Assembly (NCBI GenBank): GCA_027021365.1
Contig: JALUUM010000027.1
Span: 186,001 to 250,000 of the forward strand
DNA: 64,000 nucleotides
Direction of reading: 5' to 3'
Origin: Spirochaetales bacterium
Lineage (GTDB): Bacteria > Spirochaetota > Spirochaetia > SZUA-6
Positions 1 through 9,398 of the stretch are shown piece after piece. Under the pieces are notes generated by a model. It saw only the letters and a list, made by a program, of their open reading frames with translations. It did not search any database and had not been told where the DNA came from. Position 1 is the stretch's first letter. Each line of letters begins with the position of its first letter. The position numbers and the translations under genes are program-made.

Positions 1-1
1 A

Positions 2-1861
2 ATTGAAAAAAGGTTATACAGAAGAGGTGACTTCAAGAAGGCAAGGCGTGAAGCGTATCAAATTGTGGAGGAGGATTATAAAAGTCCGGAACACCTTCCT
101 GTTTCAAGTGAACCCCTGGGAGCGATTGCCCATTGGGACGGAAAGAAGCTTACCATCTACAGCTCAACACTGGATCCTTTCCTGCTACGAAGAAATATTT
201 CCGCTCTCCTTTCGATTCCTGAGACCAGGGTAAGAGTCATAGTACCCAGGGGAAGTTCTCTGAAACGGGGGAAGTTTCCGGATACGATTGTTGCTGCCGG
301 TCATGCTGCGCTCGTTTCCTTCCGTATCGGATTACCTGTGAGACTGATATACAGGGGAGCGGAAGATTTTTTCCTTACATCCAGGGGATTTTCACTTACT
401 TCACACTACATCACTACGATGGATAACAACGGAGACTTGACGGGTTTAAGTATCAGACTCGTTGTCGATGTCGGTGCATACGATAGCTTTCTCTATGATA
501 TTCCGGAAAGGATAATTCTCTCTGCTGCGGGAGCTTACAGGTGTGAAAATCTCGAGATTGAATTCGTGATGGTAAGAACGAACAGGCCGCCGCTCGGTTT
601 CCACATTGGGTTCGGGGCGCCGGAGGCATTTCTCGGCATAGAGCTTCACACTGCAAGGCTTGCAGAGATAGCGCAACTGGACCCGTTTATCTGGAAAAGC
701 AGGAATATGTTGAAACGGGGGATGACAATTCCACTGGGGTATCATGTTCCAGATTATGGTATTTCAGGTCTCCTATTAAGGCAGGTATGCGGGATATCGG
801 ATTTTCAGAGAAAGTATGCTGCATACGAAGTTCTCAAGAAGAGGCGAAAGGGTATAGAGAGCGGGAAGCTTCCCTTAAAGGGAATCGGCCTTTCACTTGT
901 TTTTGTGGGAAACGGATTGCTCGCGGGATATGAATCCTTTAGAAAGAGTAGCCTCGCTTTGCGTCTGGACAGAGAGAGAAGGGTCACCGTTATGACTTCT
1001 TTCGCAGACAGGGACGGTTCTCTAGCCTCGTATGCAAGAATGAGGGCAGCAGAAGAACTGAGCCTGGAACCTTCCAGAGTAACTGTTTCTACCATAGATA
1101 CAGGTGCTGTTCCCGATTCGGGGCCATCGATAGATTGCAGGAGCGGTTCAATTGTTTGCAAACTTATAGAGAGAACTATAAAGACTATCAAGAAGAAACG
1201 AATGAAAGAGGTTCTGCCCATCGTGGCGAGATCCACCTTCAGGAAACCGGCTTCTTCTAAAGAAGGCATGATCCCCTTTGAGGGCATTACCTGGATAGCA
1301 ACAGTTGCCGAGGTAGAAGTCGATCCGGTTACATTCGACATAGATCTGAAGGGACTCTGGATTACTTTCAATGCGGATCTACCGCCAGAGGTAACAGGTG
1401 AAGGTGAAATACTGAAAAAATCAGGCAGGGGTAGGGCTAAGAAGGTGGACGCCGGGGACTACGGGAATCTAATCAATCGAGAGGTACCCATGTACCGGGG
1501 AGTTCTCCAATCGATACTGGAAAGGGTGCTTGGAGAGGATTTTAGAGGAGATGTGGATCTTAATTCTTCCTTCGGAATGGAGATTCTTTCGGGCAGCTAC
1601 AGGAGGAGTAGAGAAATAAACTGTTCAAAAGTTCATTTCGAGTGTTTCTTTCCCAAAGGCATCTTAAAAGACGCTGAGGCTGAAACGGAAAAGGAGAGAA
1701 TCCCCACACCGGGAATGGAGGAAGTGGCCGTTTCAGGTGTTACTCCGGCATTGATTGCTGCCATATCCCAGGCAACGGGTCTCTATATAAATAAAATTCC
1801 CGTAACAGGTGTATCTCTGAGGTCACTTATAGACAGGGCGGAATCGGAGGTTCATCGTTGA
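2..1861 (+). CDS. Xanthine dehydrogenase/aldehyde oxidase-like molybdenum-binding subunit (5' partial, divergent)
   Basis: The frame is open from the left edge, so the gene is cut; an internal GTG at 65 would only mimic a start. The first residues (GDFKKARREAYQIVEEDYK) match the junction before the Mo-binding domains of the XdhA family. FGAPEA corresponds to the family FRGFGAPQ loop, and the C-terminal part (GMEE, then TPALIAAI) aligns with GVGE and TAPAIANAI, keeping the catalytic Glu (residue 553 counted from position 65). The usual Gly-Gln-Gly of the molybdopterin loop reads as DRDG, and the Arg of FRGFG is Ile. The gene is translationally coupled to Fe-S and FAD subunits downstream. Family membership is clear; substrate and activity are unknown, and loss of two cofactor motifs makes ordinary purine oxidation doubtful. 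Confidence 0.75.
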   Translation: MEKRLYRRGDFKKARREAYQIVEEDYKSPEHLPVSSEPLGAIAHWDGKKLTIYSSTLDPFLLRRNISALLSIPETRVRVIVPRGSSLKRGKFPDTIVAAGHAALVSFRIGLPVRLIYRGAEDFFLTSRGFSLTSHYITTMDNNGDLTGLSIRLVVDVGAYDSFLYDIPERIILSAAGAYRCENLEIEFVMVRTNRPPLGFHIGFGAPEAFLGIELHTARLAEIAQLDPFIWKSRNMLKRGMTIPLGYHVPDYGISGLLLRQVCGISDFQRKYAAYEVLKKRRKGIESGKLPLKGIGLSLVFVGNGLLAGYESFRKSSLALRLDRERRVTVMTSFADRDGSLASYARMRAAEELSLEPSRVTVSTIDTGAVPDSGPSIDCRSGSIVCKLIERTIKTIKKKRMKEVLPIVARSTFRKPASSKEGMIPFEGITWIATVAEVEVDPVTFDIDLKGLWITFNADLPPEVTGEGEILKKSGRGRAKKVDAGDYGNLINREVPMYRGVLQSILERVLGEDFRGDVDLNSSFGMEILSGSYRRSREINCSKVHFECFFPKGILKDAEAETEKERIPTPGMEEVAVSGVTPALIAAISQATGLYINKIPVTGVSLRSLIDRAESEVHR

Positions 1862-2340
1862 GAATAGATTTCACTCTGAACGGAAGGGGTATCACCATCG
1901 ATGCAGATCCGCTGGAAACATTGATAGATATTCTCAGAGAGAAACTTGAACTGCACGGTGCAAAACGGGGGTGCGGTATTGGGGAATGTGGCTCATGTCT
2001 CGTCATCTTTAACGGGGTCATTGTGAATTCCTGCCTTATTCCTGCTTTCAGGTTGGAGGGCTCTGAAATCCTCACTCCGGAGGGCTTAAAGGAAAAGAAG
2101 GATTTTCCCGATGCGGACATGATTGTAAGAGAGGTGCTCGGCGGGAGGAGAGAACTGTTCTGCTCAAATGGGGTAATAATGGCTGTAAAGAACCTATTTA
2201 CAGAACAGAGTTTTCCTGATGAAAAAACAATCCGGGAAGCCCTGAAGGGGATAGATTGCCGGGAGGTGGGAAAGGAAAACATCATAGAGGGAGTAAAGAG
2301 GCTTGTATCTGCAAGACCGAGAAGGAGACAACTTCCATGA
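1858..2340 (+). CDS. Xanthine dehydrogenase-like [2Fe-2S] subunit with a degenerate second cluster site
   Basis: A 160-residue small electron-transfer subunit. A TTG start overlaps the upstream stop (TTGA), with GGAGG about 7 bases before it. The N-terminal plant-type ferredoxin motif is intact: CGIGECGSC, then a fourth Cys in VNSCL. The C-terminal helical domain normally carries a second cluster with CGFC and CRC pairs. Here the matching places read ELFCSNG and DCREVG, so only one Cys of each pair remains. The rest of that domain (VIMAVKNL, IREALKG, IIEGVKRLV) is family-like. It should sit between the Mo and FAD subunits. Whether the second cluster forms with other ligands, or not at all, cannot be read from sequence. 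Confidence 0.8.
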   Translation: MRIDFTLNGRGITIDADPLETLIDILREKLELHGAKRGCGIGECGSCLVIFNGVIVNSCLIPAFRLEGSEILTPEGLKEKKDFPDADMIVREVLGGRRELFCSNGVIMAVKNLFTEQSFPDEKTIREALKGIDCREVGKENIIEGVKRLVSARPRRRQLP

Positions 2341-3254
2341 GCGAAGTTAACGTTTACAAGCCGGAGAATCTACGGGAACTGATATCAGTTTACAACAGTC
2401 AACCGGGCAGTATCCTCTTCGCCGGTGGAACCAGAGTTATGTTGGATGTGAATACTTCCGGTCTTGGCAAGGGCTATTCTGGAAAATCGAAGGGGGTTCT
2501 TCAAAATGCATCGAATGTGCTTATTTCACTGGAAAAAGTCGATGAACTCAAAAGAATAATAAGGCGGGAGCGTTACCTGGAAATAGGTTCAGCAGTTACA
2601 CTGCAGCAGATAGCAGGGATAGGAAGCAGGGTAGTGCCTGCTGTTTTACACAGGGCAATTTCCGGAGTTGGTTACAAATCTGTCAGAAGTACCGCTACGC
2701 TGGGAGGCGGGTTGTGCACTGCTTCCCTGGATTATCCCCCCCTGACTGCTCTGGTTTCCCTTGAAGCAAGAATAGAGATACGTGGGAAAGCAAGGTCCAG
2801 ATGGGTTCCCGTGGAGGACTTTATCGTAGAAGAAGGAGTCACTCAGCTTGCCGTGAACGAAATTCTGACTAGGATTCGAATTCCCTACGGAAATTGGAAT
2901 GTGCAGTACTTTCGCAGTACAGGTGTCAAGGGGAGTCCCTCTTTTCCCCTTGTCAATGTATCCATTCTGGCGAGGCTGTCCAAGAATACCCTGGAGGATA
3001 TAAGGATAGCGGTAGGAGGGGAAAGTATCGGAATAATCAGAAACAGAAAACTGGAGATGTTTCTTGTGGGGATGCGATTGCCACTCTCCTTGAACGATCA
3101 TAATGATTTCTACAGGAGATTGGGGGATTTTCTTGCCCTTGCAGAGGAGAGGGATACGGAAACTCAATTGAAAAACAGGTATGTCACTTCGACAATGAGG
3201 AAGATGCTCATGAACTTCATCGACAATCTGATACTGATGGAGATTGTCGGATAA
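2337..3254 (+). CDS. FAD-binding subunit of a xanthine dehydrogenase/CO dehydrogenase-like enzyme
   Basis: A 305-residue flavoprotein subunit. The ATG at 2337 overlaps the upstream stop (ATGA) and has GAAGGAG a few bases before it; a longer in-frame extension upstream has no comparable signal. FAGGTRVML corresponds to the AGGTDL pyrophosphate-binding loop, and STATLGGGL to the second TxGG FAD loop of the PF00941-type domain. The C-terminal third resembles the CO dehydrogenase flavoprotein C-terminal domain. The subunit order Mo, Fe-S, FAD and the 4-base overlaps imply one complex made from one mRNA. In this family the FAD passes electrons from the Fe-S clusters to NAD or another acceptor. The acceptor here is unknown. 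Confidence 0.8.
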   Translation: MSEVNVYKPENLRELISVYNSQPGSILFAGGTRVMLDVNTSGLGKGYSGKSKGVLQNASNVLISLEKVDELKRIIRRERYLEIGSAVTLQQIAGIGSRVVPAVLHRAISGVGYKSVRSTATLGGGLCTASLDYPPLTALVSLEARIEIRGKARSRWVPVEDFIVEEGVTQLAVNEILTRIRIPYGNWNVQYFRSTGVKGSPSFPLVNVSILARLSKNTLEDIRIAVGGESIGIIRNRKLEMFLVGMRLPLSLNDHNDFYRRLGDFLALAEERDTETQLKNRYVTSTMRKMLMNFIDNLILMEIVG

Positions 3255-3270
3255 ATATCCCAATCATAGT

Positions 3271-3299
3271 TTACAGAAGCTCAACTTCAAATTATAGTA
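3271..3299 (+). promoter_or_regulatory. Possible promoter for dnaE
   Basis: TATAGT (3294-3299) lies 17 bases after TTACAG (3271-3276) and 25 bases before the dnaE ATG, which has its own GGGAG ribosome site. The -35 match is poor, so this is weak. Confidence 0.25.
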
Positions 3300-3324
3300 T
3301 TCTATCAGACTGGGAGATCATAAA

Positions 3325-6300
3325 ATGTCACAATTTGTACATCTGCACACGCACTCCGATTACTCGCTCTTGGATGGTGCTGTTACGATAGAAAAGTTGC
3401 TGGACAAGGCAGAAAGGCTTGGTATGCATGCCCTTGCACTTACCGATCATGGCAATATGTTTGGCGTGCTCAAGTTCTACAAGGAAGCCAAGAAAAGGGG
3501 TATAAAGCCACTTATAGGTTCGGAATTTTATGTGGCACCCGGCTCACGTTTGAAGAAGGGGGGGGCCGAGAAGCATCAGAAAAATACCCACATGGGTTTC
3601 ATAGCAAGGGATGTAGAGGGTTACAGGAACCTCATAGAGCTATCATCCCTTTCTTTTCTCGAGGGTTTCTACTACAAACCGAGAATAGATACGGAATTGA
3701 TAGAGAAATTTCATCGGGGCCTCATTGGTTTTTCAGGTTGTCTTGCAGGTGAAATACCGAATCTACTCCTTTCGGGCGAGACGGAACGAGCCATTAAGAG
3801 GGCGGTATATTTCGATGAACTTCTTGGAAGGGGAAACTTCTATCTCGAGCTACAGTTTCACGGCCTCAAGGAACAGGCAAGGGTAAACAAGGGTTTGATA
3901 GAAATTTGGAAGAAGACGGGGATACCTCTCGTTGCAACCAATGACGTTCACTACCTGGAACGGGAAGACGCAAGGGCCCAGGATGTCCTCATATGTATAG
4001 GCACGAATAAGAAGGTGAACGAGGGAAAGAGACTGAAATTCGAGTACCCCGAGTTCTATTTCAAGACGGAAAGGGAAATGGCCGAGATTTTCGGCGAAAT
4101 TCCCCAGGCACTAAAAAACACCCTGGAGGTTGCAGAGATGTGCAACCTCGAGATTCCGCTTCCGGGGCCTCAGCTTCCGAAATACGAGGTTCCGGAAGGT
4201 TACACGAAAGAGGAGTATTTGAAGGAAATTGCAAGGAAGGGCCTCGAGGAACGTTACCCCGTTGTGACAGAGGAGATGAAAGAGAGGCTGGAATACGAAC
4301 TTTCGGTTATCATAAACATGGGCTTTACGGGTTACTTCCTTATTGTCTGGGATTTCATCTCATTTGCAAAGAGAAATGGTATTCCTGTTGGCCCTGGAAG
4401 GGGTTCGGGTGCCGGTTCACTCGTTGCATACTCCCTGAGGATAACGGATATAGACCCGCTGAAGTACGGCCTGCTCTTTGAAAGGTTTCTCAATCCGGAA
4501 AGGGTTTCGATGCCGGACTTCGACATAGATTTCTGCTACGAGCGACGTGGTGAGGTAATCGATTACGTAACCAAGAAGTACGGTACAGACAGGGTGAGCC
4601 AGATAATCACCTTTGGAACCTTAAAGCCAAGAGCCGCCCTCAGGGATGTGGCAAGGGTTCTGGATTTTCCCTATTCCGAGGCAGACAGTATCGCAAAAAT
4701 GATACCCTCCGGGCCCAAGGTAACCTTCGAAGATGCCTTGAAGCAGGAACCGAAACTGCGAGAGATACAGAAAAAGGGAGACAAGTACGAAGAGCTCATT
4801 ACGATCAGCAAAAAACTCGAAGGTTTGAGCCGGCATGCCTCGACCCATGCGGCGGGAATAGTGATTGGTCGCGAGAAACTTACAAACTACGTTCCTCTAT
4901 ACAGGGAAGCCAAAACAGATACCGTAATGACACAGTACTCGATGGAGCATCTCGAGGAGTGTGGACTTGTCAAGATGGATTTTCTCGGACTGAAGACCTT
5001 GACTATTATAAAGAACACACTGGAACTTCTAAAGAAACGAGGTATCGAACTCGATATAAACAGTATTCCCGAAGACGACGAAAAGACATTCCGGCTGCTG
5101 GGAGAGGGAAAGAGTGCCTGTGTGTTTCAGTTTGAAGGTTCGGGAATGCAGGGAATACTAAAACGCACAAGGCCAACAAGGATAGAGGATCTCATCGCCT
5201 TGAATGCCCTGTACAGGCCCGGGCCGATGGACAATATAGATCAGTTCATAGACAGTAAACTGGGGAGAAGGAGTATCAAGTATCCTCTTCCCGAACTGGA
5301 ACCGATTCTTAAGGAGACCTATGGCGTAATCGTCTATCAGGAACAGGTGATGGAAATAGCAAGAATGGTAGCCGGTTTCACTCTGGGGCAGGCGGACATC
5401 CTTCGAAGGGCAATGGGAAAGAAAAAGCATGATGTAATGGCCAAGCAGAAGAGCAAATTCATCGAAGGGGCAGTGGAGAAGGGGTATTCGAAAAAGCAGG
5501 CGGAAAAGATTTTCGAGCTGCTGGTTCCCTTTGCCGGTTATGGATTCAACAAGTCCCATGCAGCCGCCTATTCCGTACTGGCCTACCAGACTGCTTATCT
5601 CAAGGCCAACTACCCCGCCGAGTTCATGGCAGCAAACCTTACCAATACCATCCACGATACTGCAAAGCTCTCGGAATATATCCGGGAATCGAGGGATATG
5701 GGGCTGGAGGTTCTCCCGCCGGATATAAACCTCTCCGAGAAAGATTTTTCAGTACATGAAGGCAAGATAATTTATGGCCTTACCGGTATAAAGAATGTCG
5801 GAACTGCCGCTGTTGAGGATATTCTGAGGGCAAGGGGTGAAGTCGGGAGGTTCAAGAGCTTCGTTCATTTTCTTGAAAATATCAATATGAAGGTTGTAAA
5901 CAGGAAGGTAATAGAGACATTGATATTTTCCGGCGTTTTCGACAGTCTCGGAGACAACAGAGCAACTCTCTTCCATAATCTCGACAGGGTGATAGATATC
6001 GTTTCTGCGAGAAAGGAGAGCATGAAATACGGGCAGGTATCCCTCTTCGAGACGGCTGGTGACGAGGAAGAAGGTATCGACACTATAAGTCTGGAGAAGA
6101 TGGAGGAGTGGCCGCCGATAGACAGGCTGATCTATGAGAAGGAGAATCTGGGATTTTTCTTCTCCGGCCATCCCCTTGACAGTTACAGGCAAATGATAGA
6201 TGAATTTGTAGACCTGAGGCTGGCTGAAGTTGAAAATGCAAGGAATGACAGACTTTATACGATGATTGGCATATTAAAGGAGATAAAGGAAATCAATACG

Positions 6301-6735
6301 AAAAACGGGAGACGTATGGCATTTGCAAAGCTGGAAGATTACGAGGGTGCCGTAGAGTTGGTAATATTCTCTGATCTTTACGAGAAGTCGCATGATACGC
6401 TTCTGGATGACAGTATCGTCACGGTAAAGGGAAGAATAGACAGATCGAGGGGAAGTGTAAAAATTATAGCGGAGGCAATAATGGAACCTGAATCCTTGAA
6501 GGAAAAGAATACACATTCGATACACGTAAGGTTGTCCGAGAACATAGAAGAAGAGGAAGAGGGACTCCTAAACATGAGAGAGTTTCTTATAGAGAAGAAG
6601 GGAAGGATTCCCCTCTTTATTCATATAGGTAATGTTGTGATCAAGGCGTCGTCTCAGTTGTCCGTTTCGGATTCTGAGGAAGTGGTGAAGAGCCTGAAAT
6701 CATACTCATTGGTAGAGGAAGTATGGAAAGAATAG
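3325..6735 (+). CDS. dnaE: DNA polymerase III alpha subunit
   Basis: Replicative DNA polymerase catalytic subunit, 1136 residues, a normal length for DnaE. The N-terminal PHP domain opens with FVHLHTHSDYSLLDGA. The palm carries GPGRGSGAGSLVAY and the catalytic pair in PDFDIDF (Asp398 and Asp400). Family motifs RPGPM and the KSHAAAY region follow, and an OB-fold tip is expected near residues 960-1060. The PHP histidines look intact, as in DnaE proteins with a metal-dependent PHP domain. It begins a packed + strand run with hom, a PHP phosphatase, yggT, recG and rsmD, and its last 13 bases overlap hom. No PolC-type gene is in the window. Confidence 0.97.
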   Translation: MSQFVHLHTHSDYSLLDGAVTIEKLLDKAERLGMHALALTDHGNMFGVLKFYKEAKKRGIKPLIGSEFYVAPGSRLKKGGAEKHQKNTHMGFIARDVEGYRNLIELSSLSFLEGFYYKPRIDTELIEKFHRGLIGFSGCLAGEIPNLLLSGETERAIKRAVYFDELLGRGNFYLELQFHGLKEQARVNKGLIEIWKKTGIPLVATNDVHYLEREDARAQDVLICIGTNKKVNEGKRLKFEYPEFYFKTEREMAEIFGEIPQALKNTLEVAEMCNLEIPLPGPQLPKYEVPEGYTKEEYLKEIARKGLEERYPVVTEEMKERLEYELSVIINMGFTGYFLIVWDFISFAKRNGIPVGPGRGSGAGSLVAYSLRITDIDPLKYGLLFERFLNPERVSMPDFDIDFCYERRGEVIDYVTKKYGTDRVSQIITFGTLKPRAALRDVARVLDFPYSEADSIAKMIPSGPKVTFEDALKQEPKLREIQKKGDKYEELITISKKLEGLSRHASTHAAGIVIGREKLTNYVPLYREAKTDTVMTQYSMEHLEECGLVKMDFLGLKTLTIIKNTLELLKKRGIELDINSIPEDDEKTFRLLGEGKSACVFQFEGSGMQGILKRTRPTRIEDLIALNALYRPGPMDNIDQFIDSKLGRRSIKYPLPELEPILKETYGVIVYQEQVMEIARMVAGFTLGQADILRRAMGKKKHDVMAKQKSKFIEGAVEKGYSKKQAEKIFELLVPFAGYGFNKSHAAAYSVLAYQTAYLKANYPAEFMAANLTNTIHDTAKLSEYIRESRDMGLEVLPPDINLSEKDFSVHEGKIIYGLTGIKNVGTAAVEDILRARGEVGRFKSFVHFLENINMKVVNRKVIETLIFSGVFDSLGDNRATLFHNLDRVIDIVSARKESMKYGQVSLFETAGDEEEGIDTISLEKMEEWPPIDRLIYEKENLGFFFSGHPLDSYRQMIDEFVDLRLAEVENARNDRLYTMIGILKEIKEINTKNGRRMAFAKLEDYEGAVELVIFSDLYEKSHDTLLDDSIVTVKGRIDRSRGSVKIIAEAIMEPESLKEKNTHSIHVRLSENIEEEEEGLLNMREFLIEKKGRIPLFIHIGNVVIKASSQLSVSDSEEVVKSLKSYSLVEEVWKE

Positions 6736-8012
6736 AAATAGGTCTGATAGGTTTCGGTACCGTAGGAAAGAGTTTCTATGAACTTCTGCGAAAGCGAAGG
6801 GACAGATTGAAAGAGCAGTTTGGGGTTGAACTCGTTGTCTCCATGATCGGAGTGAGAGACCCCAAGAAACATGGAGAGAGAATCGATAGCAGTGTTTTCG
6901 TAGCGGGGTATGATGAGATTATCGCGAACCGGGATATCAGTATCGTAGTTGAACTGGTTGGAGGAATAGAGATTCCCCTCGAGATAATAAAGGGAGCCCT
7001 TTCCAGAGGAAAGCATGTGATAACTGCAAACAAGGCCCTCCTTGCGGAGCATGGGAAAGAACTCTTCATGCTTGCAAGGGAGAGCGGAGTGGAATTGAAG
7101 TTCGAGGCATCTGTGGGGGGAGGAATTCCCGTCATCAAGGTGATAAGGGAGAGCCTCAAAGGTAATGAGATATTCAGTATAAGCGGGATACTGAATGGTA
7201 CGACCAACTACATTCTGACGAGGATGACAGAATCAGGGCTTTCATTCGAAGATGCATTGAAGGAGGCTCAGGAGAAGGGATTTGCCGAGAGCGATCCTAC
7301 TCTGGATATAGAGGGAATCGATGCTGCACAAAAGATATCACTACTCTCCAGTCTCGCATTTGATGGTTGGGTGGATTACAGGGATATACTCTGTGAAGGT
7401 ATCAAGAGAATTACAAAGAAAGATATAGATTTTGCGGCACTGGCCGGATTTGTCTTCAAACTAGTTGCCACGGGAAAGATGATTGGTGACAAACCCCTCG
7501 TGGCAGTTTTTCCAGCGTTGCTGCCAAAGGGTCATCCCCTCGCTACTGTAAGAAATGAGTACAATGCCGTTCTCATAGAATCGGATTTTCTCGGTAAATC
7601 GATGTATCTCGGTAAGGGCGCAGGCGGTGATGCAACAGCCTCTTCGGTAGCATCCGACCTCGGGGATTTGATAGAGAGGATACGTATGAAGGCAAAACCG
7701 GATCCGGTAAAACCAAGGCCCTCCAGGCCCTTTTCACTGTTTTCCAAGGAGGATATGTCTTTCAAGTACTACTTTCATTTCGTAACTGAAAACAGGCCAG
7801 GGATATGGGCTACTGTCACCGGACTGCTTGCATCCAATGCAATAAACATTGAATCAGTACATCAGAAGTGGGAAAATCCTGCAGAGCCATCGGATCTCTA
7901 CGTAATGGTAGATGAAACAGCCGAATCAAAGGTTGTCAAAGCATTCGAGGAGATCATCAATGCGGGAGGTATCTATGATACCTCGACCTATTTCAGGATA
8001 CTGGAGGAATGA
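6723..8012 (+). CDS. hom: Homoserine dehydrogenase
   Basis: Reduces aspartate semialdehyde to homoserine in the threonine/methionine branch of aspartate-family synthesis. 429 residues. The N-terminal Rossmann loop is GFGTVG (10-15); GILNGTTNYILTRM is the family substrate-site signature. A C-terminal ACT domain starts near residue 350 (FVTENRPGIWATVTGLL), as in threonine-feedback-regulated enzymes. The ATG at 6723 lies inside the end of dnaE with a 13-base overlap, an unusual pairing of replication and amino-acid genes that implies translational coupling. No thrB, thrC or lysC lies nearby. It overlaps the next gene by ATGA. Confidence 0.95.
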   Translation: MERIEIGLIGFGTVGKSFYELLRKRRDRLKEQFGVELVVSMIGVRDPKKHGERIDSSVFVAGYDEIIANRDISIVVELVGGIEIPLEIIKGALSRGKHVITANKALLAEHGKELFMLARESGVELKFEASVGGGIPVIKVIRESLKGNEIFSISGILNGTTNYILTRMTESGLSFEDALKEAQEKGFAESDPTLDIEGIDAAQKISLLSSLAFDGWVDYRDILCEGIKRITKKDIDFAALAGFVFKLVATGKMIGDKPLVAVFPALLPKGHPLATVRNEYNAVLIESDFLGKSMYLGKGAGGDATASSVASDLGDLIERIRMKAKPDPVKPRPSRPFSLFSKEDMSFKYYFHFVTENRPGIWATVTGLLASNAINIESVHQKWENPAEPSDLYVMVDETAESKVVKAFEEIINAGGIYDTSTYFRILEE

Positions 8013-8680
8013 AGATGATAGATTTCAATACCCACACATTCCTAAGTAACGGAAGTTGTTCTCCAGGTGAACTTGTAAGGCATGCAGAGGAGAATTCATA
8101 CAGGGTAATCGGGATTACCGATCATGTCGATGCGTCGAATTTGGAGCTCGTTCTCTCGGCGCTGATACGTTTCTGCCGAGAGACGCAGGCTTTCCTGAAG
8201 GTAAGAGTCATTCCCGGGGTAGAGATAACTCATGTGCCACCGGGCCAGATACCTTCCCTTGTGAGCCGGGCCAGACAACTCGGTGCACGGATCGTTGTAA
8301 TGCACGGCGAGACAATAAGCGAAGAGGTGGCCATAGGTACGAACCGTGCAGGGATAGAGGCAGGTGTGGACATACTGGCCCATCCGGGTTTGATCTCCAA
8401 GGAAGATGCCGCCCTTGCAGCCGAGAAGGGAGTATTTCTCGAGATATCTTCCCATGCGGAACATGCCTTCTGCAACGGGCGAATCACTGCAATGGCCAGG
8501 GAAACCGGTGCTCAACTGGTACTGGATTCCAATGCACATTCACCCTCCGAGCTGTTGACCGCGGACAAGAGAGAGAGAATTGCATTCGGAGCGGGATTGA
8601 GCGCCGAGGAATTGGATAGGATCAATTCAAACATGGTATCTCTCTATGAAAAACTCGTACCGGCTTCATACTTTGCATAG
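8009..8680 (+). CDS. PHP-domain phosphoesterase, histidinol-phosphatase-like
   Basis: A 223-residue stand-alone PHP domain protein. Metal-binding motifs are visible in order: DFNTHT with His9 near the start, ITDHVD, IPGVEITH, VVMHGE, DILAHPG, LEISS and LDSNAH. This matches small PHP hydrolases, some annotated as histidinol-phosphatase-like. The start overlaps the hom stop (ATGA). The substrate is not determined. A hisI gene is present about 33 kb away, but nothing local ties this gene to histidine synthesis. The PHP domain of dnaE two genes upstream is a separate, fused example of the same fold. Confidence 0.75.
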   Translation: MKMIDFNTHTFLSNGSCSPGELVRHAEENSYRVIGITDHVDASNLELVLSALIRFCRETQAFLKVRVIPGVEITHVPPGQIPSLVSRARQLGARIVVMHGETISEEVAIGTNRAGIEAGVDILAHPGLISKEDAALAAEKGVFLEISSHAEHAFCNGRITAMARETGAQLVLDSNAHSPSELLTADKRERIAFGAGLSAEELDRINSNMVSLYEKLVPASYFA

Positions 8681-8725
8681 GCAAGGTTGAATCGGAAATA
8701 TTGATATGCGATTGAGGAGGCAAAG

Positions 8726-9316
8726 ATGGTAATTCTTGTCCTGAAAGTACTTAATGCTCTGTTGATGGCTTACCTCCTTCTCCTCTCTGTGAGGATAGTT
8801 CTGACCTGGTTCCATGGAATGATATACAGCAAGGCATTTCATTATCTTGCCGCGGTTACGGAACCGTATCTGGCACTGTTCTACAAACTCAAATTCTTAA
8901 GAAGGGGAATATTCGACTTTACTCCCATAGCTGCCATCCTGGTTATCGTGGTAATCCTGGATATGCTGAGTGCTCTGATATACACTGGCAAATTGACCCT
9001 TGGGTATGTCCTTGCCGCAATGGTCACTGCCCTGTGGTCGGGGGCATCTTTCATACTTCTTCTGTTTCTCGTAATAGGTTCCATCAGGATTTTTATAATA
9101 GCCTTCAGGAGAGGCTCCGACTCCCCCTCGTTGAAGGTCTTCGACATAATGATTCAGCCCATGGTTGCGTTTGTTATGAGGATAGTAAAACTTGGAAGAA
9201 GGGCGGGATACACCCAGTATCTCCTCCTGACAGTCGGCTTTCTCCTGGTTTTCTGGCTGTTGGGAAGGTTTCTTGTTTCAGAGCTCGTATCGCTTTTCCA
9301 GAGCCTGCCTGTATAG
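8726..9316 (+). CDS. YggT family membrane protein, two repeats
   Basis: A 196-residue integral membrane protein built from two YggT-type halves. Each half has a hydrophobic hairpin, around residues 3-25 and 68-90 in the first and 97-125 and 165-190 in the second. The family phrase LSVRIVLTWF and the TEPYLALFYK segment mark the first copy; IQPMVAFVMRIVK marks the second. GAGGAGG precedes the ATG at a good distance. YggT proteins are linked to cell shape, division or turgor in several bacteria, but the molecular role is unsettled. It lies between the PHP gene and recG on the same strand. Confidence 0.75.
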   Translation: MVILVLKVLNALLMAYLLLLSVRIVLTWFHGMIYSKAFHYLAAVTEPYLALFYKLKFLRRGIFDFTPIAAILVIVVILDMLSALIYTGKLTLGYVLAAMVTALWSGASFILLLFLVIGSIRIFIIAFRRGSDSPSLKVFDIMIQPMVAFVMRIVKLGRRAGYTQYLLLTVGFLLVFWLLGRFLVSELVSLFQSLPV

Positions 9317-9398
9317 AAGAAGCACTGTGTGGGACACATTGCGGAAACGGCGGGTGTAAAGTATCAATTTTCGATGAGACTTGATTTCAAGAAAGGGC

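Noticed and set aside
805..1371. 188-residue minus-strand frame opposite the molybdenum subunit
   Set aside because: No ribosome site, no family features; the + strand frame is clearly coding.
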